From: Piscirickettsiaceae bacterium
Lineage (GTDB): Bacteria; Pseudomonadota; Gammaproteobacteria; Thiomicrospirales; Thiomicrospiraceae
Direction: 5' to 3'
Assembly (NCBI GenBank): GCA_027019045.1
Contig: JALUXI010000223.1
Span: forward strand, 1-40,354
Length of the DNA stretch: 40,354 nt
A model generated the notes under the pieces. It saw only the letters and a list, made by a program, of their open reading frames with translations, had not been told where the DNA came from and did not search any database. A program made the translations under genes and the position numbers. Shown here in pieces: positions 24,518 through 34,303 of this stretch; positions within the stretch are counted from its first letter, which is position 1, and each line of letters opens with the position of its first letter.

Positions 24518-25111
24518 TCAGTAACTCTCAAGCGTTAAGCACTTTAAAGGCTGATAGCTCACACCCTCAGCCTGTTGTACACTCTCAAAAAGACAGAGTG
24601 ACTTCATATCAATAAATCGATGTTCACTATCAATATGCTCCACCAAATCCATCTGCCAATCCAGTGGAACACTTTGAATACTTTTAGAGAAGTGTCCTAA
24701 TGTGATGTGAGGGATAAAACGGTGGCTTGGTTTTTCAAATCCGAGTGTCTTTAAATGTGTCCAAACCTCATTCTGCAAATACTGCAATAACAGCGTACAA
24801 TCAAATTTCACCACCAAATGCCTGGGTTTCTTCACTGAAGGAAAAGGAACAATTTGCAGTGCTTCCGCCTCAAATGCGCTCATTCCTTCGTTAAACCATG
24901 CATCCATTGATGACTGCACCGCATCTATTTGGGCTTCTGAAACTTCTCCAAGAAAAAAGAGGGTTAAATGATAATTTTCCTCAGGCACCCAACGAACCTG
25001 TTCAATAACATCTACAGGCAACCGTGCTTTAACAAGTTCCGCCCACTTAGCCAACAAGGCTTTTTGATGAGCCTCAAAACTGACCGCAATAAAAGTATTA
25101 TTCACTCCCAT
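24518..25111 (-). CDS. thpR: RNA 2',3'-cyclic phosphodiesterase (LigT/ThpR)
   Basis: A 197-residue member of the 2H phosphoesterase family. Two H-x-T motifs are present: His48-Leu-Thr50 (NYHLTLFFLGEV) and His135-Ile-Thr137 (FIPHITLGHF). They form the active site that opens 2',3'-cyclic phosphate ends of RNA. It starts 4 bp after the greB stop and is the last gene of rimO-greB-thpR. Its physiological role in bacteria is unclear. Confidence 0.88.
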   Translation of the reverse strand: MGVNNTFIAVSFEAHQKALLAKWAELVKARLPVDVIEQVRWVPEENYHLTLFFLGEVSEAQIDAVQSSMDAWFNEGMSAFEAEALQIVPFPSVKKPRHLVVKFDCTLLLQYLQNEVWTHLKTLGFEKPSHRFIPHITLGHFSKSIQSVPLDWQMDLVEHIDSEHRFIDMKSLCLFESVQQAEGVSYQPLKCLTLESY

Positions 25112-25115
25112 CTAA

Positions 25116-25598
25116 CTAACCCTCCGACTTTGAATAGGTAATCTCTAAAACTGCCCATTTTGCTTTTCCTGTCGGTGTTCTGACAACCACCTCATCCCCG
25201 ACCTCTTTTTGCAAACAAGCTCTCGCCATCGGTGCATCAATGGAAACATAGTCGTCTCGACCATAAATCTCATCAGGGCCGACAATGCGAAACTTCAAGG
25301 TCTCACCCTCATCATTTTCCAATTCCACCCAAGCCCCAAAATAGACTTTTCCCTCTTGTCGAGGGTGATAAGGCACGATTTTGACATCTGCCAACACCTT
25401 GCGTAAATAACGCACACGGCGGTCAATTTCTCTTAACCGCTTCTTATTAAAGACATAGTCTGCATTTTCTGAACGATCTCCCAAGCTGGCAGCCCAGCTC
25501 ACAATTTTGGTCACTTCAGGACGCTCTTTACGCCAAAGGTGATCCAACTCGGCCTTGAGTTGATCAAAACCTGCTTGAGTTATCAACTTAGTTTTCAT
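25116..25598 (-). CDS. greB: Transcription elongation factor GreB
   Basis: A 160-residue factor that stimulates RNA polymerase to cleave backtracked transcripts. The N-terminal coiled coil carries the tip acidic motif LGDRSENADY (about residues 39-48). The C-terminal FKBP-like domain has RIVGPDEIYGRDDYVSIDAPMARACL. YVFNKKRLREIDRRVRYL and length favour GreB over GreA. The start overlaps the rimO stop as ATGA. Confidence 0.93.
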   Translation of the reverse strand: MKTKLITQAGFDQLKAELDHLWRKERPEVTKIVSWAASLGDRSENADYVFNKKRLREIDRRVRYLRKVLADVKIVPYHPRQEGKVYFGAWVELENDEGETLKFRIVGPDEIYGRDDYVSIDAPMARACLQKEVGDEVVVRTPTGKAKWAVLEITYSKSEG

Positions 25599-26965
25599 GA
25601 CAGTTCAACAAATGTGTGTTTGGATTTTTTAGTTTCCACAGGCTCTGCCCACAAATCATATTCGTCTGCATCCGTAATCCGCACCTTCACAAACTCACCT
25701 GGTTCCAAGTGATAAGCATCGGGAATAAAGACCAAACCATCAATTTCAGGGGCATCCGCCATCGAACGTGCGACAGCCCCCTCATCATCCACTTCATCCA
25801 CCAACACCTGCATCACCTGCCCCACTTTTGCCTGCATTTTTTCTGCACTGATGCGTTGTTGGGTCAACATAAATCGCTCATAGCGTGCCTGCTTCACCTC
25901 ATCGGGCACCTGCTCTGCAATCTCATTGGCCGCCGCCCCTTCTACTGGCGAATATTGAAAACACCCCACTCGATCCAGCTTGGCTTCTTCCAAGAAATCC
26001 AACAAAGTTTGGAACTCCTCTTCCGTCTCTCCTGGGAAGCCGACAATAAAGGTTGAACGAATGGTCAAATTTGGCACCTGTTCTCGCCACTGCTGAATGC
26101 GTTCCAGTGTCTTTTCAACATTACCAGGGCGTTTCATTGCTCTTAACACCCTTGGATGTGCATGCTGCAAAGGCATATCTAGATAGGGCAAAATTTTGCC
26201 TTCTGCCATCAGCGGAATCACCTCTTCCACATTGGGATAGGGATACACATAATGCAACCGTACCCAAAACTCATCCACTCCGCCCAACTCACCTAAGGCT
26301 TCGGACAGCCCGACCATTGAAGTTTTTGTTGGACGACCGTCAGCAAATTCCGTGCGATATTTCACATCCACGCCATAAGCTGCCGTATCTTGAGACACCA
26401 CCAGCAGCTCCTTTACCCCTGCTTCTTTCAAACGCTTTGCCTCAGCCAATACATCGCTCACAGGGCGACTGACCAAATCGCCCCGCATGGACGGGATAAT
26501 GCAGAAAGTACAGCGGTGATTACAGCCTTCTGAAATCTTTAAGTAAGCATAATGTTTAGGGGTGAGTTTAATGCCTTGAGGTGGGACTAAATCGACAAAA
26601 GGATTATGTTCAGGAGGGGCAATTGCTTCATGCACGGCGGTCAAAACTTCTTCATAAGCGGCAGGCCCCGAGACCGCCATCACTTTGGGGTGCGCCTCGG
26701 TAATCACTTCCGATTTTGCCCCCAAACAACCAGTAACAATCACCTTGCCATTCTCTTCCAACGCCTCACCAATGGTATCCAAAGACTCCTGCACCGCTGA
26801 ATCAATAAACCCACAGGTATTCACAATCACCGTGTCTGCCTCTTCATAGGCATTGGTCAATTGATACCCTTCCGCTTTAAGCTGGGTTAAAATCCGTTCT
26901 GAATCCACAGTTGCTTTGGGGCAACCTAAACTGACAATCCCTACGGTTGGCTGTGCTTTAGACAC
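25595..26965 (-). CDS. rimO: Ribosomal protein S12 methylthiotransferase RimO
   Basis: A 456-residue radical-SAM enzyme that adds a methylthio group to Asp of ribosomal protein S12. The N-terminal iron-sulfur cysteines are Cys15, Cys51 and Cys80 (VSLGCPKATVDSE, NTCGFID, VTGCLGA). The radical-SAM triad is Cys148-x3-Cys152-x2-Cys155 (EGCNHRCTFCIIP), and a C-terminal TRAM domain follows (about residues 380-445). The VSLGCPKA start and SMRGDLVSR are typical for RimO rather than MiaB. First gene of the rimO-greB-thpR operon. Confidence 0.94.
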   Translation of the reverse strand: MSKAQPTVGIVSLGCPKATVDSERILTQLKAEGYQLTNAYEEADTVIVNTCGFIDSAVQESLDTIGEALEENGKVIVTGCLGAKSEVITEAHPKVMAVSGPAAYEEVLTAVHEAIAPPEHNPFVDLVPPQGIKLTPKHYAYLKISEGCNHRCTFCIIPSMRGDLVSRPVSDVLAEAKRLKEAGVKELLVVSQDTAAYGVDVKYRTEFADGRPTKTSMVGLSEALGELGGVDEFWVRLHYVYPYPNVEEVIPLMAEGKILPYLDMPLQHAHPRVLRAMKRPGNVEKTLERIQQWREQVPNLTIRSTFIVGFPGETEEEFQTLLDFLEEAKLDRVGCFQYSPVEGAAANEIAEQVPDEVKQARYERFMLTQQRISAEKMQAKVGQVMQVLVDEVDDEGAVARSMADAPEIDGLVFIPDAYHLEPGEFVKVRITDADEYDLWAEPVETKKSKHTFVELS

Positions 26966-27080
26966 TCTAACTCCTTAAATATCACCATAATCGAAAAGTA
27001 CATTTTATCAAGTTATGAGTGAGGAGGCAGAAATGATGCTCCCCAAACTCTCAGATAGAATTCAGGGAGTAAGAAAATAA

Positions 27081-27107
27081 GCATTCTATACTTTTGCTTT
27101 AGAACGC
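27081..27107 (-). terminator. Weak hairpin after the metal efflux operon
   Basis: GCATTCTA (27081-27088) and TAGAACGC (27100-27107) form an 8-bp stem with one G-U pair, followed on the minus strand by TTATTTTC. It lies just past the DUF3240 gene. The remaining part of the 144-bp gap (26966-27080) must hold the rimO promoter; no clear boxes were seen. Confidence 0.4.
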
Positions 27108-27109
27108 AT

Positions 27110-27412
27110 TTATTGACCCAAGTTGCCCCGCTGCAAAATGGGCAGCACTCGATAGGCAATGGTTAAAGAAGGAAGGTTTTTTTCTATTGTTTCCAATATA
27201 GGGGCAAGCTGTTCATCTTTCAGCTCAACCTCAAATTTAACTTTATGTTGAGCGCCTTTCACCTGCTCATTTGCTGAAAGCTGTTCATGTGGCTGACCGT
27301 AACCATCCGTATCTATCGCTGTAAAAAAGGGGAGGTTCTCCTGTGCCAATAAAAAGTCACTCAATAAATATGCTTGCTTTTCTGGCACAATCAGCTGAAG
27401 TAATTGACTCAT
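27110..27412 (-). CDS. DUF3240 family protein, metal efflux accessory
   Basis: A 100-residue soluble protein with a PII/CutA-like size and pattern: alternating strands and helices, LIVPEKQAYLLSDFLLAQE at the start, HKVKFEVELKDEQLAPILETIEKNLP in the middle. DUF3240 members are typically found directly downstream of CusA/CzcA-type permeases, as here; the gene overlaps the permease stop by ATGA. A role as a small metal or pump-state sensor is inference only. Confidence 0.65.
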   Translation of the reverse strand: MSQLLQLIVPEKQAYLLSDFLLAQENLPFFTAIDTDGYGQPHEQLSANEQVKGAQHKVKFEVELKDEQLAPILETIEKNLPSLTIAYRVLPILQRGNLGQ

Positions 27413-30400
27413 ACCATCTCTCCTTTCAAGGCTTGTTTCTGCTTAAACTGCTCTACCATCCGATAAACAATCGGTAAAATCAAGAGGGTTAATAGGGTAG
27501 AGGTAATCAAGCCACCAATCACCACAATCGCCAAAGGCCGTTGAATTTCAGAGCCTGGGCCTGTTGCCAATGCAAGGGGAATCAGCCCTAACATGGCAAT
27601 ACTGGCGGTCATCAGTACAGGGCGCAGTCGGCGTTTTGCCCCTTCTACCACCACCTGCTCTAAAGGCAATCCTTGGCTCCGTAACTGGTTAAAGTAACTG
27701 ACCATCACCACTCCATTGAGTACCGCTATCCCCAGTAGCGCAATAAAGCCAACAGAAGCAGGGACAGAGAGATATTCCCCTGTGAACCACAAAGCCACAA
27801 TCCCGCCAATCATGGCCAAAGGCACATTGAGCATAATCATCAAACTCTCTGCAACCGATTTAAAGGTAGCAAAAAGAATCAAGAAAATCATTGCTAAAGC
27901 AATCGGTACCACGATGCTTAGTCTTTCTGCCGCTCGCTGCTGGTTTTCAAAAGTCCCCCCCCACTCAAAATAGTAGCCCGTTGGAACTTTCATTTGAGCA
28001 GCTTTCTGTTTTGCCTCTTCAACAAAACTCACCAAGTCTCGTCCTTCAATATAAGCCACCACGACCGAATAGCGTTTACTCATTTCTCGTTTAATCGAGA
28101 CAGGACCTTCCACGGACTGCACTTTTACCACTTGACTAAGCGTGACACTCTCCCCATTCTTCAAGGGGATCTCCAAGTTGAGAAAATCTCGCCGAGCCTT
28201 TGCCACATCACCGCCTGTTTTAATCAACAATGGAATGCGGCGAATATCTTGATAGATGGTGCCAACAGGCAAACCTTCTAGCTGGGCTCTTAAAAGATCT
28301 TCAATCATATCAACATCCAAGCCTAATCGCCCAGCAGCCATACGATCCACCTCAAGCTTTAGATAACGAGACCCTTCATTTACAGGGGTATAAACATTAG
28401 ACGCACCTGGAATGGTTTTTAATACCTCAACCAGTTGCTTAGCTGTTTCATTCAGCTTTTCAGGATTGTCACCAAAGACTTTCACCGCTAAATCACCACG
28501 CACCCCTGTTAGCATCTCATCCACACGCATCTGAATCGGTTGAGTAAAGGCATAATTAATCCCAGGGAAGTAGGTATCCAATACCTTTTTGATTTCAGCT
28601 TGGAGTTCAGTTTTGGTCTGCATCCGCCACTCTGATTTAGGCTTTAGTACCATAAAGGTATCAGTGTCATTTAGCCCCATGGGATCCATTCCTATCTCAT
28701 CAGCGCCCACTCGACCAATCATACTCTTCACCTCTGGCACATGCGCCATAATAGCCGCTTGAATGCGTTTGTCTAACTCCATAGAGGCTTCTAAACTAAT
28801 AGAGGCCGCTTTTTCAATCTGCAAGACAATGGTGCCTTCATCCATCTGTGGCATAAAACTTTTACCCACTTGGGTAAAGACAACACCTGCCCCAATTAAA
28901 GCAACCAATGCAAATCCAATCACAACTTTTGGCATCTGCAGTGCCTTATGTAAAACGGGCGTATAAACAGCAAGAAGTTTACGAATTAACCAAGGGTCTT
29001 CATGCTTGATTTTGCCCAACAACATTGAAGCCAGTGCAGGAATAACCGTAAGAGACAGTACCACTGCCGCCCCCAAAGCAAATACAATGGTGATGGCAAC
29101 AGGAGAAAAGAGCTTGCCCTCCAACCCTTGCAAGGTCAGCAAAGGCAAAAATACAATCATGATAATGCCAATCCCTGAAATCACAGGTACCGCCACCTCT
29201 CTTACGGCACGATAAATCAAATGCGACTTAGGCAGTTTACCTTGACTTTTCTCCATATGGGTGACGATATTTTCAACCACCACCACAGCCGCATCCACCA
29301 GCATCCCAATAGCAATCACCAGCCCACCTAATGACATCAGGTTGGCACTTAAGCCATACCATCGCATCAAAACAAAAGTTGTTAAAATGGCCAATGGTAA
29401 AATCACCGCAACCGCTATTGCCGCCCGCAGATTTCCAAGGAAAACAAATAATAGAACCACCACCAATATAACGGCCTCTATCAATGCTTTACTTACTGTC
29501 CAAGTTGCCTGATTGACTAAGTCGGAGCGATCGTAAAAAACATTAAAAGTAATGCCCTCTGGCAAAGCAGGCTCAAGCTGTTGAATTTTTGCTTTCACGC
29601 CCTGAATCACTTCACGGGCATTCGCACCTTTCAACCCAATAACCAATCCTTGAACAGCTTCTCCTTTACCATCTTTGGTCACACCGCCATAACGGGTTAA
29701 ATGACTGACTACTACATCTGCGACATCACGCACCAATATCGGTACACCCGATTGAGCAGTTCGTACAACTGTATTTTGAATATCTGCCAAAGAAGTAAAG
29801 TTACCCGCCGTTCTCACCAAAAGCGTCTCCTCCCCTTCTGTTAACCGACCTGCCCCATCATTGCGGTTATTGCGTTCTAAAGCTACCCGTAACTGCTCAA
29901 AGGTCACCTGATGCGCTCGCATCTTGGTCATATCAGGGCGAACTGCAAAGGCTCTGGCATAGCCTCCCATGGTATTCATATCCGCCACTCCTGGAACTGA
30001 GCGCAAAGCAGGACGAATGACCCAATCCAACAGATCTCGTTTTTCCATATCTGTTAACGAGTCCCCCTCAAGGGTAAACATAAACATATCCCCTAAAGGA
30101 GTGGCAATGGGAGTTAATCCACCCGAAACACCCACAGGCAATTCAGCTCCACTAAGGCGCTCTGTCACCTGCTGTCTTGCCCAATAAATATCCACGCCCT
30201 CTTCAAATTCCAGCGTAATATCGGCAATCCCATATTTTGATTGAGAGCGTAATAAAGTCTCACCTGGAATCCCTAAAAGCTCCATCTCCAAAGGGGCAAT
30301 AACACGGTCTTCCACTTCTTTTGGTGTCATCCCAGGGGCTTTAAAGATTAACTTAACTTGAACGGGCGATACCTCAGGGAACGCATCTATTGGCGTTTTC

Positions 30401-30498
30401 ACCATCGCCATCCAACCGCCTCCCAAAATGGCAGCAACCAACATCAAAACCAAAAGGCGTTGAGAAAGAAAAAACCCTATCAATCGTTCAATGAGCAT
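27409..30498 (-). CDS. Heavy-metal efflux RND permease (CusA/CzcA family)
   Basis: A 1029-residue proton-driven pump of the HME-RND group. It begins MLIERLIGFFLSQRLLVLMLVA (TM1). The TM4 motif is IAIGMLVDAAVVVVENIVTHME, the single-Asp HME form. The periplasmic cleft region includes GRVGADEIGMDPMGLNDTD with several Met residues (DEIGMDPMG). TM10-12 include GFIALLGIAVLNGVVMVSYFNQL. The start at 30498 is preferred over the further upstream in-frame ATG because AGGAGG lies 8 nt before it and TM1 begins there; it overlaps the end of the adaptor gene by 11 bp. The metal (Cu/Ag, Zn, Co or Ni) cannot be decided from sequence. Confidence 0.9.
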   Translation of the reverse strand: MLIERLIGFFLSQRLLVLMLVAAILGGGWMAMVKTPIDAFPEVSPVQVKLIFKAPGMTPKEVEDRVIAPLEMELLGIPGETLLRSQSKYGIADITLEFEEGVDIYWARQQVTERLSGAELPVGVSGGLTPIATPLGDMFMFTLEGDSLTDMEKRDLLDWVIRPALRSVPGVADMNTMGGYARAFAVRPDMTKMRAHQVTFEQLRVALERNNRNDGAGRLTEGEETLLVRTAGNFTSLADIQNTVVRTAQSGVPILVRDVADVVVSHLTRYGGVTKDGKGEAVQGLVIGLKGANAREVIQGVKAKIQQLEPALPEGITFNVFYDRSDLVNQATWTVSKALIEAVILVVVLLFVFLGNLRAAIAVAVILPLAILTTFVLMRWYGLSANLMSLGGLVIAIGMLVDAAVVVVENIVTHMEKSQGKLPKSHLIYRAVREVAVPVISGIGIIMIVFLPLLTLQGLEGKLFSPVAITIVFALGAAVVLSLTVIPALASMLLGKIKHEDPWLIRKLLAVYTPVLHKALQMPKVVIGFALVALIGAGVVFTQVGKSFMPQMDEGTIVLQIEKAASISLEASMELDKRIQAAIMAHVPEVKSMIGRVGADEIGMDPMGLNDTDTFMVLKPKSEWRMQTKTELQAEIKKVLDTYFPGINYAFTQPIQMRVDEMLTGVRGDLAVKVFGDNPEKLNETAKQLVEVLKTIPGASNVYTPVNEGSRYLKLEVDRMAAGRLGLDVDMIEDLLRAQLEGLPVGTIYQDIRRIPLLIKTGGDVAKARRDFLNLEIPLKNGESVTLSQVVKVQSVEGPVSIKREMSKRYSVVVAYIEGRDLVSFVEEAKQKAAQMKVPTGYYFEWGGTFENQQRAAERLSIVVPIALAMIFLILFATFKSVAESLMIMLNVPLAMIGGIVALWFTGEYLSVPASVGFIALLGIAVLNGVVMVSYFNQLRSQGLPLEQVVVEGAKRRLRPVLMTASIAMLGLIPLALATGPGSEIQRPLAIVVIGGLITSTLLTLLILPIVYRMVEQFKQKQALKGEMV

Positions 30499-31651
30499 GA
30501 CTCGCCCCTCCTTCTCCTTCTCCTTCACCTTCCATCATGCCTTTTAAGAAAATGGCTCCAAAGCTAACCACCTGTGTCTCTGCATCAGGTGTTTCAGCCA
30601 AAGCTACTGTTGCGCTATGGCCATCCCGTTCAATCAACTCAACCACTTGTGGCTCAATATGCTCACCCTCTTTAACAAAAATGGCTGACACACCTTCTAA
30701 ATCCACCACAGCACGACTGGGAACTTGATACGCCTGCTTCGGAGTCCCTTGAATAAAATGCACCCGAACAAAAGTACCTGGAAGCAGCTGACCCTTTAAT
30801 TGTTCAAAGCGTACATGCACGCTCACTCTTTGGGTTTCGGGGTCTGCTTGGTTGGCAATATAAGCCACCTGACCAATAATGGGGTATCCTTCAACTGACA
30901 CTTTCTGCCCGACAAAAATACGACTCAACTCATTCATTGGCAGCATCACATCAGCAATCAGGTGGTTATTTTCTCCAATATGCACCAAAGGGGTATTGGC
31001 TTCTATGCGTTGGTTTCGCTCTACCTGCAAATCAAACAACATGCCCTCTTTAGGAGATTTTAATGTTAACCACCGCTGCAATTTTCCTGTTTGGCGAAGC
31101 TGATTCATTTGTTCTTGGGACATCCCTACAATCTTTAAGGCTTGTTGAGAGGCTTCTACTGCGGTACGAGCCTGGGTACGCTCTGTTTGAGCAATCAAAA
31201 ACTGTTTCTCGGATAAACTGCCCGCTTTAAACAGCCTTTGCGCCCGTTTAAAGTTGCGTTCCGCTTGCGCTTTTTGTGCCAAGGCATCCAGCCAATCTTG
31301 CTGCATTTTTACCCACTGTTCACTCTCTAATTCAAAGAGAGGTTGTTCTGCTTTTACCGCACCATGCACTACAAAAATTTTGTGTATCTTGCCACTCACA
31401 GGAGAAGCCACCATATCCTGATGTGCCAAAGGCAGTTCCATCTGTGCAGGCCAAGCATAGCCTGAAACTTGAGTCACAGGAGTCAAAGCAGAAAACTGCA
31501 ATCCCAATGCTTTAATTTGTGCTTCATTCAATTCCAACCCCATTTCCTCATGGTGTTCTGCCTCTCCATGTGCTTGTTCATGCCCTTCTTCTGCTTGAAT
31601 CGAACCACTCATTGCCAGTGCCATTGCACCGATTAAAACCCATGATTTCAT
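30488..31651 (-). CDS. Heavy-metal efflux periplasmic adaptor (CusB/CzcB type)
   Basis: A 387-residue membrane fusion protein. The signal peptide is MKSWVLIGAMALAMSGSIQA, then a His/Glu-rich N-terminus (EEGHEQAHGEAEHHEE, residues 21-36) likely to bind metal ions. A lipoyl half-motif follows (VASPVSGKIHKIFVVHGAVK), then a helical hairpin (about 105-185), the second lipoyl half, a beta-barrel, and a Gly/Glu-His tail (GEGEGEGGASHAH). AGGAG precedes the start by 7 nt. It lies between the TolC-like gene (2-bp gap) and the permease (11-bp overlap). Confidence 0.88.
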   Translation of the reverse strand: MKSWVLIGAMALAMSGSIQAEEGHEQAHGEAEHHEEMGLELNEAQIKALGLQFSALTPVTQVSGYAWPAQMELPLAHQDMVASPVSGKIHKIFVVHGAVKAEQPLFELESEQWVKMQQDWLDALAQKAQAERNFKRAQRLFKAGSLSEKQFLIAQTERTQARTAVEASQQALKIVGMSQEQMNQLRQTGKLQRWLTLKSPKEGMLFDLQVERNQRIEANTPLVHIGENNHLIADVMLPMNELSRIFVGQKVSVEGYPIIGQVAYIANQADPETQRVSVHVRFEQLKGQLLPGTFVRVHFIQGTPKQAYQVPSRAVVDLEGVSAIFVKEGEHIEPQVVELIERDGHSATVALAETPDAETQVVSFGAIFLKGMMEGEGEGEGGASHAH

Positions 31652-31653
31652 TG

Positions 31654-32892
31654 TTATTCTCCTGCTTGTTGATTAAGGTGTCGCACTGCTTGGTGAACCG
31701 CCAATTCTGCTAAGGCAACACTGAGTGCAGTATTTAATTGAGTCTGTTGAGCAATCAGAAGATCTCTTAAAGAGATCTCACCCTGCTTCCAAACCTGCTC
31801 AGATAATTTAAGGGCTTCATTTGCCGCTGCTAGCTGTTGCCGTATTGGAGCCAATCGAGCTTTTGCTTCTAACAACTGAGCTTGGGCGGCAATGAGGGCC
31901 TGACGAATATCTCTTTTAGTCAAATTCAACTCAACCTGTTTTTGCTGTTGTTCCAATTTAGCATCCGCCTTTGCCATTTTAAAATCACTGCTCTGCCCCA
32001 GTGGAAAAGCAATTTTAGCGACCAGAAGGTGATCATCCTTCACACCATCTGCTTGTTTTTGTCGTATTCCTAAATACAGCTCCTGACCCTGCTTTGCTTC
32101 CCAAACCGACTTTTCAGACTGTGCAATGCTTAGCCGTTGCTGTGCTTGAAGGTAAAGAACTTGGGGATGCTTCTGAATCAGAGCATCCAAGTCTGAAAAA
32201 GAAACGGGCGTAGGGTGAACCTTCAATAACACTTTCATTTCAGAAACTGGAAGCGAAATCCCCCAAGCTTTCAATAATGGCTGAGTGGCCTTGAGTGCTG
32301 CCTCACTGCCTGCTGCTCGAGCCTGAGCCTCGCTCAATTGCTGCTTGGCTAAGGCCAAATCTAACCGACTGCCTGCCCCCGCTTTCACCTGAGCTTCAAC
32401 CATCTCATATAGACGCTTAGCCTGTTGCAGTCTTTGTTGATTATTTTGTGAAATCAATAACTGCTTAGAAACCGTATCCAACAAATTGCGTGCAATACCA
32501 CGAGATTTCCAAGCCAACCAAGCTTGCTGATGCTTGCCTAACTGTGCATACCCTTTAGACAGCTCGTTAAAAACATCTTCTTGATTCAAACGCTTAAGTG
32601 GAAAACTTGCCCCCACTTCAATATTAGACACCCCATTTCGGCCAATTAACTGTCCATTTTCTACACTCAATGACAGCGTTGTATTCCCCCATAGGTTTTG
32701 ACCTGCAGATTGAATATTTGACTGCACATCATGATAAGTCTCTGCCAAAATCTTTTCGGGTTGGTTTTTTAGAATATGCTGACTCCAAACCTTGACAGGG
32801 TTTTCGCTACCAAGGGTTGATTCAGCGATACTAGAGAGAGGAAAAATGGCTGCAGAGAGCAACCAAGGAAAGAGTTTGAGTTTGAATTTCAT
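31654..32892 (-). CDS. TolC-family outer-membrane channel (CusC/CzcC type)
   Basis: A 412-residue outer-membrane factor. A signal peptide (ending near SIAES) and the two internal repeats of long helices rich in Gln/Ala/Leu are visible (about residues 100-200 and 300-400, for example AKRLYEMVEAQVKAGAGSRLDLALAKQQLSEAQARA, typical of the family). It completes the CBA tripartite pump with the two genes downstream, so this operon has its own channel, unlike the RND operon at 1272-6417. A 70-bp gap separates it from the sensor kinase. Confidence 0.88.
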   Translation of the reverse strand: MKFKLKLFPWLLSAAIFPLSSIAESTLGSENPVKVWSQHILKNQPEKILAETYHDVQSNIQSAGQNLWGNTTLSLSVENGQLIGRNGVSNIEVGASFPLKRLNQEDVFNELSKGYAQLGKHQQAWLAWKSRGIARNLLDTVSKQLLISQNNQQRLQQAKRLYEMVEAQVKAGAGSRLDLALAKQQLSEAQARAAGSEAALKATQPLLKAWGISLPVSEMKVLLKVHPTPVSFSDLDALIQKHPQVLYLQAQQRLSIAQSEKSVWEAKQGQELYLGIRQKQADGVKDDHLLVAKIAFPLGQSSDFKMAKADAKLEQQQKQVELNLTKRDIRQALIAAQAQLLEAKARLAPIRQQLAAANEALKLSEQVWKQGEISLRDLLIAQQTQLNTALSVALAELAVHQAVRHLNQQAGE

Positions 32893-32962
32893 TTTTTCAG
32901 TCCACTTTTTTAAATTGTGAACTGAGTTTACAAGAAAAAGCTGAATTGAAGCTGAAAGAGAC

Positions 32963-34303
32963 TTACAAAAAAGTGATCACAATGCGCAAACCACCTAACT
33001 GACTGTGTTCAAACTGAAGCTTGGCACCATATTGATTCACTATATCTTGCACTACTGCCAGACCAATGCCATTTTCAGAGCGTCTTTCATCCAACCTTTT
33101 CCCTCTCTGCCCTAAAGCATCTAACTGCTCATCTGGCACCCCAATACCATCATCTTCCACAATCAACCTCACGCCCTCTTGTTCCATTTCACAACGCACA
33201 AAAACCCTTTTTTGCGCCCATTTACACGCATTATCCAGCAGATTCCCCAGTAACTCATATCCATCCTCCTTTTCCATGGGAAGCTGCTCAATAGAATCAA
33301 TGTATGTCTTAAATTCAATATTTGGATAAAGACGCTTTAAACTCTCCATTAAAGCAGACAAGTCCGCTTGTAAAGAAAAGCGCTCATCCGAAAGTACAGT
33401 TCCCGATACCCTTGCCTGCTTCAGTGTGCGCTCCATCAAGGCTTGCAGTCGATGAGCCTGTTGCTGAAGCTGTTGCCTGACTTCAGGACAAGCATTCAAC
33501 TGAGCATCCTCTAAAATTTGAAAAATAACCTGCAATGGGGTTTTTAAGCTATGTGCCAGATCGGCATTGGCATGCCGAAATCGCTCAAGCTGTTCATGCA
33601 GCTCGGTCAAAGTTTGCCTCAAGGCTTGTACTAAAGGGGCGACCTCCAGAGGCAAATTCTCAGGCAACTGATTTAAAGCTTCAGGTTGATGCTGTGCCTG
33701 CTCAACCACTGACTGTACTGATTGAAGAGGCGCTAAGCTTTTATGCAAAAATCGACGCACCCACCCAATCATTCCCATCATCACTATCAACGCAATGGCC
33801 GAAAAAATGACATCAAATTTTTGCAAAGCTTGTTGAATCGGCAAATGATTCTCAGCCACATAAACCCTAACCTCATGCCCCTGCTTTTGTGCAAGCGTAA
33901 ACAGCACCAAAACACCCCTCTCCTTACCCTGTTCATCAGGTGCCAAAGTTTCATATGGATTCTCAGGCGGAACATCAGGTGTCCACAAATGATACCCATT
34001 TAAAGAGGGAGAAGAGAGACGCTGTTGGCCAGAGAGGATGACATAATAGTGTCCACTATAAGGACGCAGGTAAATAGGTTCAATCGCTTTTTGATTGAAT
34101 GCAAGTTGACCATTTTTAAAATGGATATGACGCAAAAGCTGCTCAGTATCATGATCAAGACGAGTGACTAAATACTGCTCTACCAAAGAGTGAATCGTCC
34201 AAGTCGTCCCCGCCCAAAGTGCCAAGAACACAATGGTCAAGCCACTAAACAATCCAAACTGAAGACGCTGCTGAATACTTTTCTGACTTTCTAGAGCTGC
34301 CAC
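32963..34303 (-). CDS. Two-component sensor histidine kinase
   Basis: A 446-residue membrane sensor. TM1 lies near residues 17-40, a periplasmic sensing region near 41-160, TM2 near 164-182, then a HAMP-like linker. The dimerisation box is ANADLAHSLKTPLQVI with phospho-acceptor His251, a PhoQ/QseC-like form. The ATPase domain has an N box (LLGNLLDNACKWA), G1 (VEDDGIGVPDEQL) and G2 (NGIGLAVVQDIV). The start is GTG, sharing one base with the response-regulator stop (TAGTG). Expected to sense the exported metal in the periplasm (inference from operon). Confidence 0.88.
   Translation of the reverse strand: MAALESQKSIQQRLQFGLFSGLTIVFLALWAGTTWTIHSLVEQYLVTRLDHDTEQLLRHIHFKNGQLAFNQKAIEPIYLRPYSGHYYVILSGQQRLSSPSLNGYHLWTPDVPPENPYETLAPDEQGKERGVLVLFTLAQKQGHEVRVYVAENHLPIQQALQKFDVIFSAIALIVMMGMIGWVRRFLHKSLAPLQSVQSVVEQAQHQPEALNQLPENLPLEVAPLVQALRQTLTELHEQLERFRHANADLAHSLKTPLQVIFQILEDAQLNACPEVRQQLQQQAHRLQALMERTLKQARVSGTVLSDERFSLQADLSALMESLKRLYPNIEFKTYIDSIEQLPMEKEDGYELLGNLLDNACKWAQKRVFVRCEMEQEGVRLIVEDDGIGVPDEQLDALGQRGKRLDERRSENGIGLAVVQDIVNQYGAKLQFEHSQLGGLRIVITFL

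Noticed and set aside
27017..27079. Short plus-strand ORF of 21 codons in the rimO upstream gap
   Set aside because: Begins ATGAGTGAGGAGGCAG but has no ribosome site; too short to support.
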